Source: VRUE01 sp963762205
GTDB lineage: Bacteria; Actinomycetota; Thermoleophilia; Solirubrobacterales; 70-9
Length of the DNA: 64,000 nt
Direction: 5' to 3'
NCBI GenBank assembly: GCA_963762205.1
Contig: CAVXJZ010000002.1
Location: forward strand, 806,001-870,000
Shown here: in pieces, positions 43,324 to 51,487 of the stretch
Layout of the letters: each line of letters begins with the position of its first letter
How positions within the stretch are numbered: the stretch's first letter is position 1
Notes under the pieces: model-generated
The model's input: only the letters and a program-made list of their open reading frames with translations
What the model was told of the DNA's origin: nothing
Databases searched by the model: none
Program-made: the position numbers and the translations under genes

Positions 43324-45012
43324 TCACGCGGTCGCCCCGGATCGCTCGGCGTCGGCCTGCAGGTGCCCATGCACCTGCTGAATGACGATCGAGCCCTCGC
43401 CGACCGCCGAGGCGACGCGCTTGACGGCGCCGTGGCGGACGTCGCCCACCGCGAAGACCCCCGGCATGCTCGTTTCCAGCATCTGAGCCCCCTCGTCGCC
43501 GGCGCCACCCTGCGCCGCGGCCAGCTCGGGGCCGGTCAGCACGTAGCCCCAGTCGTCGCGCTCGATCTCGTCCGGCAGCCAATCGGTTCCGGGCCGGGCA
43601 CCGATCATCACGAACAACGCGTCGGCGGCGGCGCTGGTCTCCCCACCCTCGCGGTCGCGCAGGCGGAGGCTCTCGAGGCGGCCGTCGCCCTGGGCTCCGA
43701 CCACCTCCGTGCCGGTCAGCACGTCGACGTTGTCGGCCGCCTCGATCACGTCCCGCAGGTAGCTGGACATGCTGTCGGCGAGGGTGGGTCCGCGCACCGC
43801 CAGCGTCACCCGCTCGGCGTAGCGGGCCAGGTGCATCGCCGCCTGGCCGGCCGAGTTCCCCCCGCCGACGATGAAGGCGCGGCGGCCGGCTAGCGCTTTC
43901 GCCTCGGCGGCGGAGGCGCCGTAGAAGACCCCGCTTCCCTCCAGCGCCTCGAGCTCCGGGATCTCGAGGCGGCGGTAGGAGACCCCGCAGGCGAGTACGA
44001 CCGCCCTGGCGCGGACCTCGGCGCCACCGGCGATCCTGATCAGCACCCCCCGTCGCTCCGGGGCCAGCTCGACCGCCTGCCGCATCAACAGGAACGAGGT
44101 TCCGAACACCCAGGCCTGCTGATAGGCGCGCTGGGCCAGCTCCGCCCCGCTCACCCCCCGCGAGAAGCCGAGGTAGTTGCGGATCAGCGAGCTCGAGCCC
44201 GCCTGCCCGCCGATCGCCTCGCGCTCGATCACCAGCGCCCGCATCCCCTCGGAGGAGGCGTAGACGGCGGCGGCGAGGCCGGCCGGCCCGGCGCCGACGA
44301 CGACGACGTCGAACTCGCGCTCGTCGCCGAGCTCTGTGCTGACGCCGAAGGCGGCGGCCAGCTCGAGGTTGGAGGGGTCGATGAAGAGCTGTCCGCCGCG
44401 CACCCTGGCGATCGGCCGGGAGGCGTCGGGGCGCCCGGCCTCGGCGAGCAGCGCGCGACCCCGCTCGGAGTCCGGCGTGTAGCAGGCGTAGGGCACACCG
44501 TTGCGGCTGAGCAGGTCGTGCAGTTCGTGGGTGCGCGGGGCGGCGGGCTCCGCGACGAACTCGATCTCGCCCTGCACGGAGGACTCGGCGCGGGCCCATT
44601 CGAAGAGGAACTCGCCGACGGTTCGGTGGAAGAGCTCGTCCGGGGAGCCCTCGGGCTTGAGGACGTAGTAGTCGATCCGGCCGAGCGCCATCGCCTCGAA
44701 GATCGCCTCCGAGGTTTCGCGGTCCCCCCACGCGCCCCACTCGATCAGCAGGCCGCGCTTGGCGCTCGGGTGCAGGACCTTGGTCCGGGCAAGGAGCTCG
44801 GCGCCCGTCGTCCCGCTGAGCCACTGGTCGGCGAGGACCAGCGCCACCGGGCGACCCGCGTCCCGCATCTCCTCGAGGGCGGCGAGGGCCGCCGCGGCGG
44901 TGCCCTCCGCCCTGACCGCGTAATCGCCGCCGTAGCGGTTGCCGAGCTGCTGCTCGGTGCGAGCGAGGCACTGCGCATCCTGGTCGACGACGAGAAGCAC
45001 CGGGGGGCCCAT
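43324..45012 (-). CDS. Response regulator-thioredoxin reductase-like fusion flavoprotein
   Basis: 562 residues. A receiver-like domain (1-130) has Asp10/Asp12, a possible phospho-acceptor Asp62 and Lys119. A linker (about 150-225, including HELHDLLSRNGVPYACYTPDSE and GGQLFIDPSNLELAAAFG, a thioredoxin/glutaredoxin-like stretch) leads to a TrxR-like flavoprotein with VVVGAGPAGLAAA (about 236-249) and a second fold FIVGGGNSAGQAAMHLARY. Where TrxR has CATC the sequence is YGAS (364-367), so it cannot reduce disulfides in the normal way. Similar fused regulator/reductases are known by annotation but not function. Start ATG is 6 nt after TACCAT. It begins the globin-cyclase-MFS operon. Confidence 0.88.
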   Translation of the reverse strand: MGPPVLLVVDQDAQCLARTEQQLGNRYGGDYAVRAEGTAAAALAALEEMRDAGRPVALVLADQWLSGTTGAELLARTKVLHPSAKRGLLIEWGAWGDRETSEAIFEAMALGRIDYYVLKPEGSPDELFHRTVGEFLFEWARAESSVQGEIEFVAEPAAPRTHELHDLLSRNGVPYACYTPDSERGRALLAEAGRPDASRPIARVRGGQLFIDPSNLELAAAFGVSTELGDEREFDVVVVGAGPAGLAAAVYASSEGMRALVIEREAIGGQAGSSSLIRNYLGFSRGVSGAELAQRAYQQAWVFGTSFLLMRQAVELAPERRGVLIRIAGGAEVRARAVVLACGVSYRRLEIPELEALEGSGVFYGASAAEAKALAGRRAFIVGGGNSAGQAAMHLARYAERVTLAVRGPTLADSMSSYLRDVIEAADNVDVLTGTEVVGAQGDGRLESLRLRDREGGETSAAADALFVMIGARPGTDWLPDEIERDDWGYVLTGPELAAAQGGAGDEGAQMLETSMPGVFAVGDVRHGAVKRVASAVGEGSIVIQQVHGHLQADAERSGATA

Positions 45013-45018
45013 GCGGCG

Positions 45019-45024
45019 ATGGTA
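45019..45024 (-). promoter_or_regulatory. Candidate -10 box TACCAT for the reductase-globin-cyclase operon
   Basis: Six nt separate it from ATG 45012; the transcript would have no leader. Confidence 0.45.
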
Positions 45025-45037
45025 GCGGCGCAGGCGC

Positions 45038-45043
45038 TAGCGT
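45038..45043 (+). promoter_or_regulatory. Candidate -10 box TAGCGT for acyl-CoA dehydrogenase 2
   Basis: Ends 7 nt before GTG 45051. It lies only 13 nt from the opposing -10 box, so the two divergent promoters must compete or share regulation. Confidence 0.4.
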
Positions 45044-45050
45044 CCCAGGG

Positions 45051-46229
45051 GTGACGGTGGTCAAGGACACCGGACGGCGCGCCACCCTCCCCCCCTTCGG
45101 CGAGGAGCACGAGGAGCTGCGCGAGACGGTCCGCGCCTTCGTCACCAAGGAGATCGCCCCCCACGTCGACGAGTGGGAGGAGGCGCGCGAATTCCCCCGC
45201 GAGCTCTACGACCGCTGCGCCGAGCTCGGCTTCCTCGGCCTCAAGTTCCCGGAGGCCTACGGAGGCCAGGGCGGGACCCACCTGCACGACGCGATCTGGG
45301 TCGAGGAGCTGGCCCGCTCGGGCGGCTCGGGCGGCGTCGCGGCCGGGCTCAACGCCCACACCTCGATCGCGATGCCGCCGATCTTCAACTTCGGCAGCGA
45401 GGAGCAGAAGCAGCGCTGGCTGGTGCCCGGCATCGCCGGCGAGAAGATCGGGGCGCTGGGGATCACCGAGCCGGGCGCCGGCTCCGACGTCGCCGGCATC
45501 ACCACCTTCGCCGAGCGCGTCGACGGGGGCTACGTCGTCAACGGCGCCAAGACCTTCATCACCAACGGTGTCCGCGCCGACTTCCTGGTCTGCGCCTGCA
45601 AGACGACGCAGGAGGGCGGCCACGGCGGGATCTCCTTCCTCGTCCTCGAGCGCGAGATGCCCGGCTACGAGGTCGCCCAGAAGCTGGAGAAGCTCGGCTG
45701 GCACTCATCCGACACGGGAGAGCTCTCCTTCACCGACGTCGAGGTGCCCGAGGAGAATCTGCTCGGCGAGGAGAACGAGGGCTTCAAATTGATCATGTTC
45801 AACTTCGCCTGGGAGCGGCTGCTGATGGCGATCGGCGCGATCGGCGCGATGCAGCGGCTGATCGAGCGCGCGGTCGAGTACGCGAAGGAGCGCCAGGCCT
45901 TCGGCCGGCCGATCGGCAACTTCCAGGTGATCCGCCACAAGATCGCCGAGATGGCGACCCGGGCGGAGGCGGCGAAGGCGATCACCTACAACGCCCTGCG
46001 CCTCTTCCACGAGGGCCGGGACTGCATCCAGGAGGTGACGATGGCGAAGCTCGTCACCCAGCGCGGCGTACTCGAGATCGCCGACGAGTGCCTCCAGATC
46101 CACGGCGGCTACGGCTACATGCGCGAGTACGGGATCGAGCGCGCCGTCCGCGACGCCCGCCTCGGCCCGATCGGCGGCGGCACCGACGAGATCATGAAGG
46201 AGATCGTCAGTCGCCAACTCGGCCTCTGA
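45051..46229 (+). CDS. Acyl-CoA dehydrogenase 2
   Basis: 392 residues, GTG start. It parallels the enzyme at 36823: GFLGLKFPEAYGGQGGTHLHD, ALGITEPGAGSDVAGITT, GAKTFITNGVRADFLV, YAKERQAFGRPIGNFQVIRHK, and HGGYGYMREYGIERAVRDAR. The two are clear paralogues of one group of FAD-dependent dehydrogenases that act on medium or branched chains. It has no partner genes on its strand; the IS66-type element sits 20-30 nt after its stop. Confidence 0.94.
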   Translation: MTVVKDTGRRATLPPFGEEHEELRETVRAFVTKEIAPHVDEWEEAREFPRELYDRCAELGFLGLKFPEAYGGQGGTHLHDAIWVEELARSGGSGGVAAGLNAHTSIAMPPIFNFGSEEQKQRWLVPGIAGEKIGALGITEPGAGSDVAGITTFAERVDGGYVVNGAKTFITNGVRADFLVCACKTTQEGGHGGISFLVLEREMPGYEVAQKLEKLGWHSSDTGELSFTDVEVPEENLLGEENEGFKLIMFNFAWERLLMAIGAIGAMQRLIERAVEYAKERQAFGRPIGNFQVIRHKIAEMATRAEAAKAITYNALRLFHEGRDCIQEVTMAKLVTQRGVLEIADECLQIHGGYGYMREYGIERAVRDARLGPIGGGTDEIMKEIVSRQLGL

Positions 46230-46248
46230 GTTTTCCCTGCAATTAGGC

Positions 46249-46256
46249 TATTTTTA
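46249..46256. repeat. Left 8-bp target duplication of the IS66-type element
   Basis: TATTTTTA directly precedes the GTAAGC terminus and is repeated exactly at the right end. Confidence 0.93.
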
Positions 46257-47782
46257 GTAAGCGTTCAGCCCCCCAGGGGGACATAACTCGAGCACGGCGA
46301 ACCTTTTGCCATGGAGCGCGCCGAGGCCGAGGCGGTCTACGACGCGGGCCGCGAGGCCTGCGTCGAGTTCCTCGTCGAGCTGACCGCCCGCTACGAGCGC
46401 CAGGTCATCCGCCTGGAGGCACGGATCGAGCGCCTGGAGGAGAAGCTGCGCGAGAACTCCCAGAACTCCTCGCGCCCGCCGTCGGCTGACCCGACTGGGC
46501 GACCGCCCGAGCGCTCGCCCAGTCCCCGCAAGCAGGGCGGCCAGCCCGGCCACAAGGGAACGACTCGCAAGCTGGTGGCCGAGGATCGCCTCGATCAGGT
46601 GATCGACCACTGGCCGGCCAGCTGCTCAAGCTGCGGGCACAACCTCGATCCCTGCAACCACGATCAGGCCGCCGCGCCCCACCGCCACCAGGTCACCGAG
46701 CTGCCGGCGATTGCGGTCACCGTCACCGAGCACCGCGCCCACGCCCTGCGCTGCCCCGGCTGCGCTCACACCACCCGTGCCGAGCTGCCGCAGGGAGCCC
46801 GGGAAAGCGCCTTCGGCCCCCGCCTTCAGGCAGCGATCGCGCTCTTGTCGGTCCGCAACCGGATCTCCCGCCGCGACGCCTCAGAGCTATGCGGAGAGCT
46901 GTTTGGCTGCGCGGTCTCGACCGGCTCGGTCGACGCGATCTGCCAGCGCGCCTCCGCCGCCTTGGCATCTCCCTACGCCGAGCTGCGCGAGGCGGTCAAG
47001 GACGCCCCGGTCCTCTTTGTCGATGAGACCGGCTGGCGCAACGCCGGGCAAAAGCGCACCCTCTGGGGCGCCATCACCGATACCTCCGCCGCCTTCCACA
47101 TCGCCGCCGACCGTCACGAGCGCGAGTTGCCGGAGCTGATCGGCGAGGGCTTCGCCGGGATCGTCTCCTCCGATCGCTGGTGGGCCTATGACTCCCTGGA
47201 CCCGGCCCGCCGGCAGGTCTGCTGGGCCCACCTGCTGCGTGACTTCCGCCGCCACTCCGAAGGCCTGGCCGAGCAGGGTCGCTTCGGCGAGGCGGGGCTT
47301 GAGATCTGCCGCGAGCTGTTCGGCGCCTGGGAGGCCTTCGCCACCCACGGCGATCGCCGGCGGCTGGCCCGCGAGATCGCTCCGATCAAGCGTCGCCTGC
47401 GGGCCCTGCTGGAGCCCCACCACAAGACGACCACTCGCAACCGCCGCTTCCGCACCTTTGCCCGCAACCTCTCGAAGCTCTGGCCGGCGCTTTGGACCTT
47501 CACCGAGGTCGAGGGGGTGGAGCCGACCAACAACAGGGCCGAGAGGGGGCTCAGATCCGCAGTGATCTATCGCAAGATCTCCCTCGGCAGCCAGTCCCAA
47601 GCCGGAGAGCACTTCGCCGAGCGGATGCTCTCGGTCTCCCAGACCTGCCGACTGCAGGGGCGATCGCTGTTCAGCTTCTTGGTCGAGGCGCTTACGGCGA
47701 GTGCTCGGGCGAGCCCTGCTCCTTCGCTGGTCTGAGCGGGGCGGGCGGGAATCGCAGGCGTCGGTTGGGGCTGAACGCTTAC
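46257..47782 (+). mobile_element. IS66-family insertion sequence (tnpC-only, ISBst12-like), intact
   Basis: 1,526 bp bounded by inverted termini that begin GTAAGCGTTCAGCCCC on the left and read GGGGCTGAACGCTTAC on the right, identical over 16 bp. The GTAAGC start is typical of IS66. Perfect 8-bp duplications TATTTTTA lie on both sides, the length IS66 elements generate. The only gene is the transposase; accessory tnpA and tnpB are absent, as in the ISBst12 subgroup. The perfect ends and duplication argue for recent insertion into an A/T-rich site between a core gene and the accessory island. Confidence 0.95.
46311..47735 (+). CDS. tnpC: IS66-family transposase (TnpC)
   Basis: 474 residues. 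A coiled N-terminus (VIRLEARIERLEEKLRENSQNSSRPPSADP) is the usual IS66 leader in pieces. A zinc-binding part has CSSCGHNLDPC and LRCPGCAHTT. The DDE catalytic residues are in VLFVDETGW, SSDRWWAYD and NNRAERGLR. No frameshift or missing catalytic residue is seen, so the transposase is probably active. Confidence 0.96.
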   Translation: MERAEAEAVYDAGREACVEFLVELTARYERQVIRLEARIERLEEKLRENSQNSSRPPSADPTGRPPERSPSPRKQGGQPGHKGTTRKLVAEDRLDQVIDHWPASCSSCGHNLDPCNHDQAAAPHRHQVTELPAIAVTVTEHRAHALRCPGCAHTTRAELPQGARESAFGPRLQAAIALLSVRNRISRRDASELCGELFGCAVSTGSVDAICQRASAALASPYAELREAVKDAPVLFVDETGWRNAGQKRTLWGAITDTSAAFHIAADRHERELPELIGEGFAGIVSSDRWWAYDSLDPARRQVCWAHLLRDFRRHSEGLAEQGRFGEAGLEICRELFGAWEAFATHGDRRRLAREIAPIKRRLRALLEPHHKTTTRNRRFRTFARNLSKLWPALWTFTEVEGVEPTNNRAERGLRSAVIYRKISLGSQSQAGEHFAERMLSVSQTCRLQGRSLFSFLVEALTASARASPAPSLV

Positions 47783-47790
47783 TATTTTTA
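47783..47790. repeat. Right 8-bp target duplication of the IS66-type element
   Basis: TATTTTTA directly after the CGCTTAC terminus, identical to the left copy. Confidence 0.93.
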
Positions 47791-47930
47791 AAGTTCAATG
47801 GCTCGGATCGGAGGCACAATCTGGACACCTCCGATTCGTTTCCTCGGCAGCGCCCATTCCGGCGGCTCCGCTTCAACCGAACCCCTCGATTTGCAGGGAC
47901 TTTCCTCGGGATTTTTCTCGATTGACGAGA

Positions 47931-48842
47931 TCACGATCCGGATTCTCGGCCTCGCGCGTCTCTGATGAGAGCCTCAGCGGATCGACGCTCAGCTGGGTCG
48001 AACTCATCGAAGACATGGCCGTAGACATCGAGGCTCATCGTCGGGGAATGCCCAGCCTGACGAGCGACGTCGATGATGCTCCGACCTTCTTGGATCAGCA
48101 GCGACACGAAGCTGTGGCGGAGGTCGTAGGGGCGGCAGTAATCGATATCCGCCGCCTCGAGTGCCGGGCGCCAGGCCGATTGATGCCATGCGTGCCAGGC
48201 AGAGTCGCGCCAGGGCTCACCATCTGAGTCCGGGAAGAGGAGTTTGTGCGGTCCTCGCTCGGCAGCACCTGATCGGTAGCCATGAAGGTCTTCGGCGAGA
48301 GGCCGAAGAAGACGGACTGTCCGCCCGCGGCCAGTCTTCGTTGACTTCAGCTCGCCGTGGCCATCGGCGGCCTTGTCGACCAAGAGCGTGCGATCGCGAA
48401 CGTCTCCCCAGGTGAGTCCCAGGATCTCCTGGGGTCGAAGGCCCGCGTAGGCCAGCAAGCTGACGATCGTCGCGTCGGGCTCGCCACCTGCCCCGAGGCC
48501 CGCCGCCCTGCGGATCCGCTCTACCGAGCGCGGTGCCAGTGGGCTCACAAACCGCCGGAGGACCCCTTGAGGCTTCGGAACAAGGACGACGGGGTTCGTT
48601 GGAACCCGCTGCCATTGCGCAGCCCGACGAAGAACGCCCTGCAGTAGAAAAAGGGCCCGCGTGATGGTCGGTGCGCCAACCCCTTCGGCTTCGAGGTCGG
48701 CTCGCAGACGAAACACGTGCTCAGGCGTAACTGCGCGAAGCCTTGTCTCGCCGAGGCGGGGCCCCAAGTGGCGATACCAGAGTCCGGCATAGCCGCTCAA
48801 GGTGCGGGGTGCCAGTTGGGTACCGCGTAGAGCTTCCACCAA
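47931..48842 (-). CDS. Tyrosine recombinase/phage-type integrase, core and catalytic part
   Basis: About 300 residues. SAM-like core-binding domain (LAPRTLSGYAGLWYRHLGPRLG) and a catalytic domain with Arg in YAGLRPQEILGLTW, Lys region STKTGRGRTVRLL, box II YDLRHSFVSLL, AGHSPTMSLDVYGHV with the nucleophilic tyrosine. Box II has Tyr in place of the first His, a common variant. The N-terminal arm-binding domain lies in a neighbouring overlapping frame (48797-49048); a single-base change near 48797-48830 would join them. It is presumably the integrase of the island, but no att site or tRNA target is visible. Confidence 0.85.
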   Translation of the reverse strand: MVEALRGTQLAPRTLSGYAGLWYRHLGPRLGETRLRAVTPEHVFRLRADLEAEGVGAPTITRALFLLQGVLRRAAQWQRVPTNPVVLVPKPQGVLRRFVSPLAPRSVERIRRAAGLGAGGEPDATIVSLLAYAGLRPQEILGLTWGDVRDRTLLVDKAADGHGELKSTKTGRGRTVRLLRPLAEDLHGYRSGAAERGPHKLLFPDSDGEPWRDSAWHAWHQSAWRPALEAADIDYCRPYDLRHSFVSLLIQEGRSIIDVARQAGHSPTMSLDVYGHVFDEFDPAERRSAEALIRDARGRESGS

Positions 48843-49048
48843 TCCTCCTCGAAGAAGGCGTCGAGAGTTTGGCCGCGGTCATCGATGGAGCCAAGTCCCG
48901 ATAGACGTTTTCGGCGGACGATCTCTGCATGCAGTGCTTCGGCGTCTCTCTTGGTGCCGGCAACACGCGACCTCCCCCGACCCTGCGCGTCGCGCCATCG
49001 CACACGCCAGACCCATCCCCGTTTCCGCTCCACTCGCTCGATGCTCAT
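48797..49048 (-). CDS. N-terminal arm-binding part of the integrase, frame-disrupted
   Basis: 83 residues: MSIERVERKRGWVWRVRW, RVAGTKRDAEALHAEIVRRKRL and TLDAFFEEDWWKLYAVPN match the AP2-like or arm-DNA-binding N-terminus of integrases. After VPN the frame goes out and stops; the continuation LAPRTLSGY is found in the overlapping frame. The two parts together give the normal length of about 370 residues. Confidence 0.75.
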   Translation of the reverse strand: MSIERVERKRGWVWRVRWRDAQGRGRSRVAGTKRDAEALHAEIVRRKRLSGLGSIDDRGQTLDAFFEEDWWKLYAVPNWHPAP

Positions 49049-49139
49049 CGCTTCTCCTCGCCCTGTGTCCACTAGTTCCGGTGGGCGAGAAGCATCCCTA
49101 CACCGCGAGATCCGCCGAGAAGAGTGAGACGCTGACGAA

Positions 49140-50120
49140 ATGCCAGCTGGAGAGTTTGTCGAGCGCGGCCCTGTCGAACTGGGGCCCTACCGAGGGGAGG
49201 AACTAGCCGAGGGGCTCACCAGGTCCGACTTGATCTCCTCTATGGAAGACCTATTGATCTTCACTCGCGGTAAGGGCTACGACTGGGAGGATGACTTCGG
49301 AGCACTGGTATTCGCGACCGTAGCCAGATCCGGTCCCACCTTCGAAGGAATATGCCTCTTGCTGCGCGACGGTCTGGCGGTGCAGGCCGCAATGCTGCTT
49401 CGGTCGCTCTTCGAGGACATGGTCGTCGGCCACTGGCTCTACTACAACCGGGATGACAGCCAGTGGCTTGTCGAAAAGTTCCTTCGACAGCGCGAGGCAA
49501 TTGCTCTCCACCAACGAAAACTGCGGCGCGAGACCAGAGCTTCGATGGGTCCGCCGATCTCGATGGCCGATGACGCCGAGGACCGAGCCCAAGCACTGAT
49601 TGAGGAGTTCGGCAGTGAGGCTCAGCGCGATTGGTGGAACCCCGGACGAAATGGTAAAGGCCTGGGAAGTGACGTCCGGATGCGAAAGATCGTCGGGATA
49701 CTCGAGGACGCGGCAGATCGCCACGAGATGTTCCACCCCCGCTTTGCTGGCGGCGCCGAGAAACTCCTACGCAGGGCTGACCTCGTCACGAACAAGTGGC
49801 TTAGCCAATGTCTGCATCACACGACGATTGGCCTCCCATTCACGCCGACCGAGACCGGTGAAGTCCAGAAAGCCGGCGACCCCATGCTCATCGTGGCCTT
49901 CAACGCAACTTGGACATTCGCACAGCAGGTCTACCTAGCTCATGACGCCAGCCGAAAAGGTGGCAAGGGATTCGAGGCTGTCGTTTGGAGCTTCCTTATC
50001 AACTTTGCTCGCATCTTCGGACCGGATAAGGAACTCAAAAAGCTGGAAGCACAGCTGGAGGTCATCCTCGAAGAATTTGAAGCTGAAACTGGGATGAGCA
50101 TTGAGGATTCGGATGATTGA
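49140..50120 (+). CDS. DUF5677-like helical protein of the island
   Basis: 326 residues, no signal or membrane helix. The block LLLRDGLAVQAAMLLRSLFEDMVVGHWLYYN resembles the core of DUF5677 proteins, which have conserved Arg-Ser-x-x-Glu in a long helix; helices of similar type follow (QWLVEKFLRQREAIALHQRKL). The second half contains FHPRFAGGAEKLLRRADLV and ends with an acidic tail. The family is unassigned; helical bundles of this sort occur in HEPN-like toxin or defence genes, but I see no R-x4-6-H RNase motif. Codon use and A/T content differ from the flanking core genes. It is followed after 39 nt by the glycine-zipper protein. Confidence 0.6.
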   Translation: MPAGEFVERGPVELGPYRGEELAEGLTRSDLISSMEDLLIFTRGKGYDWEDDFGALVFATVARSGPTFEGICLLLRDGLAVQAAMLLRSLFEDMVVGHWLYYNRDDSQWLVEKFLRQREAIALHQRKLRRETRASMGPPISMADDAEDRAQALIEEFGSEAQRDWWNPGRNGKGLGSDVRMRKIVGILEDAADRHEMFHPRFAGGAEKLLRRADLVTNKWLSQCLHHTTIGLPFTPTETGEVQKAGDPMLIVAFNATWTFAQQVYLAHDASRKGGKGFEAVVWSFLINFARIFGPDKELKKLEAQLEVILEEFEAETGMSIEDSDD

Positions 50121-50159
50121 CCGCATGCGGATTCCTCGCGCCAATCCTGGGACACGCTA

Positions 50160-50852
50160 GTGGAGCCGCAGGTTGCGGGGGCACTTGCAGGTGCAATCGC
50201 GGGCGTCGGCGCGGGCTCGGGAACGCGATACGTACTCGACCGCAGAAGCGAACATGCGCAGGCGCGATCAATCGCACGGCTCATCTTTCGTGAAATCGAG
50301 GATGTTCGAAAGTACCTTGATGCCGCCCTCGATTCCAAGGAACCATGGCCCGGAGGTGATTTTTCGATCCCGGCCTGGGAGCGGCACGGCCACCAGATCG
50401 CGGGCGAGCTGGCAGATGGAGAGTTGTTAGCCATCTCGACGAGCATGCACTGGGTGGCCACCGTCAACGAGTGGCGAGCTGCATTCCTGAACGAAGAAGA
50501 GTCGCGCTGGCCAGGTCGACGAAGACAGGAGCGACCGTGGGAAGAGAGCGATTCCCAACTCTTAGCGATTGCGTCGCAAGTATTGCTCCTAGCTTCCCAG
50601 GCCATCACCCCGCTGCAGCGCGGACGCCGGGCCTTCGTCTTTAGACGACGAATTCCCCGCTCTCTGAGTCCGCCCCTCGATACCCCATGCGAATGTGGGC
50701 ATGCCTTCGCTAATCACCATTGGCGCTCGCGTCGACTTGGACTCGGCTTCGGAAACCTGGCGCTTCTCACCAGGACATCGGCGGGAGCTGCAAACGATGC
50801 GAATGTGAGCGCTTCAAATTCGCAGACAGGAATCGCTTGGTTTCCCTCCTGA
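50160..50852 (+). CDS. Glycine-zipper/membrane protein with broken zinc-binding C-terminus
   Basis: 230 residues in the frame as given. VAGALAGAIAGVGAGSGTRYVLDRR is a glycine-rich membrane segment in two pieces; a helical region follows with QARSIARLIFREIEDVRKYLDAAL. Near the C-terminus CECGHAFANHH (from 50688) is half of a zinc motif; the other half CKRCECERFKF (50789-50821) lies in a different frame that stays open to 50893. A frameshift between 50704 and 50789 therefore splits the motif, as a recent mutation or sequencing error. Function unknown; it probably shares an operon with the DUF5677-like gene. Confidence 0.6.
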   Translation: MEPQVAGALAGAIAGVGAGSGTRYVLDRRSEHAQARSIARLIFREIEDVRKYLDAALDSKEPWPGGDFSIPAWERHGHQIAGELADGELLAISTSMHWVATVNEWRAAFLNEEESRWPGRRRQERPWEESDSQLLAIASQVLLLASQAITPLQRGRRAFVFRRRIPRSLSPPLDTPCECGHAFANHHWRSRRLGLGFGNLALLTRTSAGAANDANVSASNSQTGIAWFPS

Positions 50853-50908
50853 GAACGCTGCGGTTGCTTCCGCCCGTCCCCAACATGACCTGATTTCCGG
50901 TATCGGGT

Positions 50909-51487
50909 TCAGTCCCGTTTACCCGACTCCTCCTCGTCGGCGAGGAGCACAGTGCCGTCTGAGAGTTCGACGCTCGACACTTCGCTCTCTTCGACCCGGT
51001 TGTCTTCCGCTGCCTCCCCGGGCAGCGCTTCGATCTTCTCAAGCGCCGCGCTCGCGACGGCCTCGAAGGCGTCGCGCCGCTTTTCCTCGGGCGCGTGCCT
51101 GCCCACCATCACCCACTGCAATTTGGTGTGGGCAAGGGAGAGGTAGGCCCTGCGAAGGTCTGCGAAAGCCCCTCTCACAAGCGCTCGTCGGCGGCGCTGG
51201 AAGCGCAGCTCGTGGTAGCGAGCCCGGAGTTTGTGGCCGGCGTAGAAGTGGGCGTCAAAAGTATTGGCGTCGAGGATCGGCGAACGCAAGGAGCGTGGGC
51301 GGTAGCGTCGCCAGAGCTTCTCGTCCCCGTAGCGCCAGATGCCGAAGCGCGGACGCGCGCGGATCGCCTTTGAGTACCACTTGGCGGCCTCTGCCGCGGC
51401 GGCGATCCCCTCAGAGCTGTGGGCGCGATGTTCGGCTGAAATTGAGCGAAACTCGAGCCAGGCCCGTAATCCACAAAGCCGCTTCAC
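50909..51487 (-). CDS. C-terminal part of a two-frame island protein
   Basis: 192 residues if started at GTG 51487, but the same frame is open upstream to the A6C run at 51575-51581, reading KNEAVRQTRAEAWQKLDELRERSSYYRGTWY in pieces before it. It is rich in Arg and helices (AAKWYSKAIRARPRFGIWRYG, HKLRARYHELRFQRRRRALV), with an acidic tail. I read it as the end of the membrane protein encoded at 51484-52947. No family recognised. Confidence 0.55.
   Translation of the reverse strand: MKRLCGLRAWLEFRSISAEHRAHSSEGIAAAAEAAKWYSKAIRARPRFGIWRYGDEKLWRRYRPRSLRSPILDANTFDAHFYAGHKLRARYHELRFQRRRRALVRGAFADLRRAYLSLAHTKLQWVMVGRHAPEEKRRDAFEAVASAALEKIEALPGEAAEDNRVEESEVSSVELSDGTVLLADEEESGKRD

Noticed and set aside
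47791..47930. GGTTCGGTT on the minus strand as tRNA or tmRNA end serving as integrase target
   Set aside because: No cloverleaf or CCA end, and no matching copy found at the other side of the island.
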